Below are positions 60,737-64,000 of a DNA stretch of 64,000 bases, in pieces. Origin of the DNA: an uncultured beta proteobacterium (lineage in GTDB: Bacteria > Pseudomonadota > Gammaproteobacteria > Burkholderiales > Burkholderiaceae_C). The notes under the pieces were generated by a model. It was not told where the DNA came from and made no database searches. It saw nothing but the letters and a program-made list of their open reading frames with translations. The stretch covers positions 17,988-81,987 of the forward strand of contig CAILZB010000111.1 in the NCBI GenBank assembly GCA_903838565.1. The letters are read 5' to 3'. Both the position numbers and the translations under genes were made by a program. Position 1 is the first letter of the stretch, and each line of letters opens with the position of its first letter.

Positions 60737-60738
60737 AT
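60714..60738. promoter_or_regulatory. HipB operator 2 (imperfect)
   Basis: ATATGATCC, TATA, AGGTCAAAATAT: an imperfect copy of operator 1 that runs into the hipB start codon, so binding would block both transcription and initiation. Confidence 0.5.
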
Positions 60739-61087
60739 GCAGATCAACGCCAGTACCCTACCCCAGCTTGCCAAGATGATGATACAAGAACGCAAGCGCC
60801 AGAAGCTCTCGCGCTCGCAAGCCGCGGCCGTGTGCAATGTCAGCCCCTCCTTCATCCGGGATGCCGAAACACATCCTGAGCGCTGCTCACTGGGCAAGCT
60901 GGCTATGCTCGTCAACGGGCTGGGCCTGACCATGATCATCACAGACGGGAAACCACAGCAGGTCCAAGGCATCATCGCCCAAGCCATGGCCGACGGCAAA
61001 CTGGTGCACCTTGACCAAGAGCACTCCAAGCCACGCAAGGGATACGGGGGAGTGACGGTTCTCGATCCTGAGAGGTTAAAGCCATGA
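60737..61087 (+). CDS. hipB: HipB-type HTH antitoxin
   Basis: 116 residues with an XRE-type HTH (ERKRQKLSRSQAAAVCNVSPSFIRDAE). The start codon is inside operator 2. Overlaps hipA by 4 bp (ATGA). Expected to bind the two dyads upstream and to neutralise HipA. Confidence 0.82.
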   Translation: MQINASTLPQLAKMMIQERKRQKLSRSQAAAVCNVSPSFIRDAETHPERCSLGKLAMLVNGLGLTMIITDGKPQQVQGIIAQAMADGKLVHLDQEHSKPRKGYGGVTVLDPERLKP

Positions 61088-62337
61088 TTCGCCTTCGCGT
61101 GTGGGCCAATGTGCGCCCAATGGGATGGTTCGGCCACGAGGCCGGGGACTACTTCTTCGAATACGACCCCCAGTGGCTGGAACAGGATGGCGCTTTCGTG
61201 CTGGCCCCACGCTTTCCCCTGCGGAAGGAGCGCTTCACCGGCGCGGCCATCCGAAACTTCTTCGCCAACCTCCTGCCCGAAGGCGCAGCCCTGGACGACA
61301 TCCTCAACGCCCTCCAGATGCGCGAGACCTCACCCTTTGAGATGGTCGGGCGCCTGGGAGCGGAACTGCCGGGTGTTCTGTCCGTACTGCCAGAAAACGC
61401 CGCCCCCCAGCTCCAGCAGGAATACACACCCCTGACGTCTGCGCAGCTGAGCAAGCGCCTTGCCGAACGCAGCATCAAGCCACTGCTCACCGCCAACGAG
61501 CAAACAACCATGTCGCTGGCCGGCGCCCAGGACAAGATCGGACTACGCTATGACAGCAAGACCGGCAAGATCAGCGATAGCGTGGGCCAGTCGCCCACCA
61601 CCCACATCTTCAAGCCCGACACCCGGCTCAAGGCCTTCCAGCCCAGCGCGATCAACGAATACGCTTGCATGCTGCTGGCGCGCGCTCTGAAGCTGCCGGT
61701 ACCCGATGTCTGGCTGCTGCGCGTGCCCGAGGCCGTCTACGTTGTACAGCGCTACGACCGGGTGATGGTCAGCAACAGCATCCTCAGCCTGCACCAGATC
61801 GACGGCTGCCAGCTGCTGGGGGTCGGCGCCGACTGGAAATACCAGCGCAATGCAGGGCTGGTGAGCCTGCCCAAGCTGGCCCAGGCCCTGCGTGAGCTAA
61901 AGGTACCGGGCCGGGATCTGCTACAGCTGCAGCGGTGGGTGATGTTCAACTATCTGAGCGGCAATGCCGATGCGCACGCCAAGAACCTGTCCGTGCTGAT
62001 CTCCGATCAGGGCTACCGGCTGGCTCCGTTCTATGACCTGCTGTGCGTTCGAGCCTACGGCGACGACCGGATGGCTCTTTTCATCGGTGACGAGGAAGTG
62101 TTCGATTCGGTCGGCGCGCACTCATGGGAAGCCCTCTGCAAGGACTGCGGCTTTCGCTTCAAGCAGACCATGGACGAGTTCCGCAGCATGGCCAGCGCCA
62201 TGACCGCAGCCTGGAGCAAGACTTATGGCGAGCTCCACAAAGATCCGCACACCACGCACGAAGAACACGAGCTGCTCGATGGCATGAACGCCGTGTTCGC
62301 CAAGCACATTGCCGCAGCCCTCTCCATGACGCAGTGA
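61084..62337 (+). CDS. hipA: HipA family serine/threonine kinase toxin
   Basis: 417 residues. HipA N-terminal couple (ANLLPEGAALDDIL), SLAGAQDKIGL (Gly-rich loop), HIFKPD (ATP-binding Lys), NADAHAKNLSVL (catalytic Asp and Asn), and APFYDLLCV (metal Asp). All kinase residues are present. HipA kinases phosphorylate tRNA-ligase-type targets, stopping growth. Coupled to hipB. Confidence 0.92.
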   Translation: MIRLRVWANVRPMGWFGHEAGDYFFEYDPQWLEQDGAFVLAPRFPLRKERFTGAAIRNFFANLLPEGAALDDILNALQMRETSPFEMVGRLGAELPGVLSVLPENAAPQLQQEYTPLTSAQLSKRLAERSIKPLLTANEQTTMSLAGAQDKIGLRYDSKTGKISDSVGQSPTTHIFKPDTRLKAFQPSAINEYACMLLARALKLPVPDVWLLRVPEAVYVVQRYDRVMVSNSILSLHQIDGCQLLGVGADWKYQRNAGLVSLPKLAQALRELKVPGRDLLQLQRWVMFNYLSGNADAHAKNLSVLISDQGYRLAPFYDLLCVRAYGDDRMALFIGDEEVFDSVGAHSWEALCKDCGFRFKQTMDEFRSMASAMTAAWSKTYGELHKDPHTTHEEHELLDGMNAVFAKHIAAALSMTQ

Positions 62338-62480
62338 GGCTGTCGTGGCGAACGACTGCTTCGTCCTCCGTGTCCCGTCGCTACGGTCACCCCCCACAAC
62401 GGGTCAGCCAATGGACCAGCTCAGGTGTCACACGAACCAAAGTTGGGTCTTATTCCATTTCTAATTCAATGTTGTAATAA

Positions 62481-62506
62481 TACCTCCATCAACCTTGATG
62501 GAGGTA
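62481..62506 (+). promoter_or_regulatory. Hairpin covering the transposase ribosome site
   Basis: TACCTCCATCAA, CC, TTGATGGAGGTA: perfect 12-bp inverted repeat whose right arm contains the GGAGG used by the next gene (ATG 62510). In an mRNA that reads through from upstream, the site would be paired, as known for several transposase genes. Confidence 0.65.
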
Positions 62507-62509
62507 TTC

Positions 62510-62953
62510 ATGTCACGTCCTGCCAGCGGTGATGATGAGGTTTTGGCAAGTGCCCGCGAGGCAATTGCCTCAGCCCTGACGGTGGAGCAGTTGCGGCAAG
62601 CTCAAGCGGTGGTGTTGCCGCTGGACTATGCAATGAGCTTGGCCGACACGGCGCAAGCAATTGGCGTGTCCCCTGGTTGGGCTTGCCAGCTGCGTCGACG
62701 ATTCATGCACGGCCAGAAGGTTGGAGAGCCAGGCGCGCCAACCGCAGGCGGACGCAAGCGCGAGAACATGAGCCTGGAAGAAGAGCGCGAATTCCTGGCC
62801 CCGTTTTTTGAGCAAGCTGCAAAGGGCGGCGCGCTCGTCGTCGGCCAGATCAAGGCGGCGCTGGACAAGCGATTGGGACGCAAGGTGGCTCTGGCCTCTG
62901 CCTACAACTTGCTACACCGCCATAACTGGAGAAAGCTCGCACCCGACAAGTGA
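62510..62953 (+). CDS. Transposase first ORF (winged-helix, IS630-like), orphan
   Basis: 147 residues from ATG 62510, with GGAGG 6-10 bases upstream. Contains an HTH (MSLADTAQAIGVSPGWACQLRRRFM) and a second winged-helix-type part (GGALVVGQIKAALDKRLGRKVALASAYNLLHRHNW), the N-terminal half of IS630-type transposases. No DDE part follows, so this is a split or truncated element. Confidence 0.7.
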   Translation: MSRPASGDDEVLASAREAIASALTVEQLRQAQAVVLPLDYAMSLADTAQAIGVSPGWACQLRRRFMHGQKVGEPGAPTAGGRKRENMSLEEEREFLAPFFEQAAKGGALVVGQIKAALDKRLGRKVALASAYNLLHRHNWRKLAPDK

Positions 62954-62959
62954 TCTCAA

Positions 62960-63145
62960 TCACTCTCGCGACATCACCAAGGCACTCTGCACATTTGCCG
63001 ACGAGCAGCACGTCGCCGCCCTGACCACTCCCGAATAGTTTGTGATGGTGTCAGTGAAGTCAACTTGCAGCTTCTGACGGTGCGGGCCCTTTGCCTCGCG
63101 CTTGAAATCACGTTTGAATTGGCCGGTTGGTTCAACCGTCCGCAT
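62960..63145 (-). pseudogene. yafQ: YafQ-type toxin, truncated
   Basis: ATG 63145, overlapping the dinJ end by 14 bp. Residues 1-30 (MRTVEPTGQFKRDFKREAKG, then PHRQKLQVDF) match the YafQ/RelE start, but the homology ends there and the catalytic His residues and C-terminal part of the family (about 90 residues) are missing. Cut next to the transposase remnant. Confidence 0.75.
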
Positions 63146-63395
63146 TCAGGTCTGCCATCAAGTCCTCGACAGTGCCAAACGACTTCAGCCCCCCACGGCG
63201 CGCTTCCATCATCGCCTCAATGGTGACTGCATTGGGCACCAGTGGCTCGAAGGGCAACGCCTTTTCGCGGGCAATACGGGTCAGCATCATCCGAAAAGCA
63301 TCGGACACGGTCAGCCCCATCGCCGCCAACACGGCGCTGGCCTCATCTTTGATGTGCTCGTCGATACGAGCGCGTACAACTGCATTGGCAGACAT
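63132..63395 (-). CDS. dinJ: DinJ/RelB-type antitoxin
   Basis: 87 residues with a ribbon-helix-helix N-terminus (NAVVRARIDEHIKDEASAVLAAMGLTVSDAFRMMLTRIAREKALPFE). Complete gene, now without a working toxin. ATG preceded by TAAGGAGAAAGTGCC. The palindrome GCTACA-T-TGTAGC at 63417-63429 is the likely operator. Confidence 0.85.
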   Translation of the reverse strand: MSANAVVRARIDEHIKDEASAVLAAMGLTVSDAFRMMLTRIAREKALPFEPLVPNAVTIEAMMEARRGGLKSFGTVEDLMADLNADG

Positions 63396-63416
63396 GGCAC
63401 TTTCTCCTTAGGCTGA

Positions 63417-63429
63417 GCTACATTGTAGC
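63417..63429. promoter_or_regulatory. DinJ operator-like palindrome
   Basis: GCTACA, T, TGTAGC, 22 bp upstream of the dinJ ATG. Confidence 0.45.
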
Positions 63430-63867
63430 CCACGCCATCAGGGCTGACTCCCAATTGCTATGGGATCCCTTCAAGCCATCCGTCGCCTACTCAAATCTTT
63501 AGTATTCACAGAGCTGGGCAGAATCCGCTGGGCGAACCTCTCCACGGGAAAATCAAACGTCCATCCCGCGCAGGTTGACTCCCTCAATGTTTGTGGGCGC
63601 AATGCGACGCAGGTCGTGCGTAACCGGCTCACCACCAGCTTGCATGATCCCATCTAACGCCGTTTGCAGTTTGCGAGAAGCTGGTTGCGGCACAGCTATT
63701 GAATACGGCTTAATTGACCGGCTAATAGGTCATACATGGGCAGAATCAAAATTTACCCCTCATGATTCACATCATTTAGATCAAAAACGCCCAATAATCA
63801 TGTCAAATATTGAGTTTTTCGGAGTTTTTAGCCACCGTTTATCGCTAAAACATTGCGATGTGTCACC
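63430..63867. other. Region without supported gene; possible degraded coding remnant
   Basis: On the minus strand 63553-63729 an open frame without start reads protein-like (RKLQTALDGIMQAGGEPV, then LRRIAPTNIEGVNLRG), and a shifted frame continues FDFPVERFAQRILPSS. It may be the end of a lost gene, perhaps of a mobile element; the family is not recognised. Confidence 0.3.
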
Positions 63868-63990
63868 GACCGGCATATAGGATCCATTGTGTGATCGGCG
63901 TATAGGATCCAGTCCATGACCGGCGTAATGGAGCCACGGCGTGATCGCCGTAATGGAGCCATTTCATGATCGGCGTATTGGAGCCAGCAG
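63868..63990. repeat. 25-bp tandem repeat, five copies
   Basis: Units start at 63868, 63893, 63918, 63943 and 63968, exactly 25 bp apart, on the core GATCGGCGTAATGGAGCCA with variants (GACCGGCATATAGGATCC, GATCGCCGTAATGGAGCC). The last six bases of each unit vary. They sit at the window edge; likely protein-binding repeats of a mobile-element end or iterons. Confidence 0.75.
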
Positions 63991-64000
63991 CAGGCAGGTA

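Noticed and set aside
63868..63990. CRISPR array
   Set aside because: Period is 25 bp in total with only about six variable bases, so there are no spacers of normal length; no cas genes.

Overview
The window is GC-rich bacterial DNA. Its gene content (GTGA/ATGA-coupled operons, a poly-P:AMP phosphotransferase, acyl-CoA dehydrogenase and thiolase genes, RIT and IS66 elements, HipBA, FitAB and PrlF-YhaV loci) fits a betaproteobacterium of the Burkholderiales, most likely a freshwater Comamonadaceae of Rhodoferax/Polaromonas type. The taxon is inferred from gene style only. I see no rRNA, tRNA or CRISPR.

Region 1 (1-13.5 kb) is a housekeeping backbone on the + strand: an alpha-2-macroglobulin-like protein coupled to PbpC (PBP1C), thiolase, M20 peptidase, polyphosphate:AMP phosphotransferase, acyl-CoA dehydrogenase, YchJ-like protein, HAD phosphatase, CDF transporter, and the first half of dtd.

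Region 2 (13.5-20.5 kb) is a mobile island. A RIT element (three coupled tyrosine recombinases between 20-bp imperfect inverted repeats) sits with truncated dtd on one side and a truncated RepB/ParB-like gene on the other. Next to it are a second ParB-like gene, a large serine recombinase, and a divergent small resolvase whose catalytic serine is replaced by alanine.

Region 3 (20.4-27.9 kb) is a surface-polysaccharide cluster: galE, flippase-like protein, two glycosyltransferases, a methyltransferase, and an 803-residue glycosyltransferase/phosphoglycosyl-transferase fusion. REP-like repeats sit in gene ends.

Region 4 (27.9-41.06 kb) is a second accessory island, probably plasmid- or ICE-derived. 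It holds a RepB-like remnant, a tyrosine recombinase with a dif-like site in front of it, FitAB and PrlF-YhaV toxin-antitoxin pairs, 31-bp-spaced GATATCA boxes, a HAD protein, a soluble TraG/VirD4-like ATPase followed by a ClpP-like serine protease, metallophosphoesterases, and an IS66 copy with an 8-bp target duplication inside an already broken gene.

Region 5 (41.08-59.4 kb) is the most interesting part. It is a long, tightly packed minus-strand cluster facing a LacI-type regulator: a ribose-type ABC transporter (binding protein, two-cassette ATPase with a strange tail, two oversized permeases), a proteorhodopsin-family protein, a flotillin, a small membrane protein, a sodium:solute symporter, an SCP2-like protein, an alpha/beta hydrolase, an MBL-fold lactonase-like protein, an iron alcohol dehydrogenase and a succinate-semialdehyde dehydrogenase. 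The rhodopsin aligns along its whole length with proteorhodopsin but has Gln in place of the retinal-binding Lys, Ala in place of the proton acceptor and Thr in place of the proton donor. It therefore looks like a lysine-less flotillin-associated rhodopsin placed inside a regulated uptake and catabolism operon.

Region 6 (59.4-64 kb) is gene-poor and degraded: an oxidoreductase remnant, an intact HipBA pair with two operators, a transposase first ORF with a hairpin over its ribosome binding site, a DinJ antitoxin with a broken YafQ toxin, and five copies of a 25-bp tandem repeat at the window edge.
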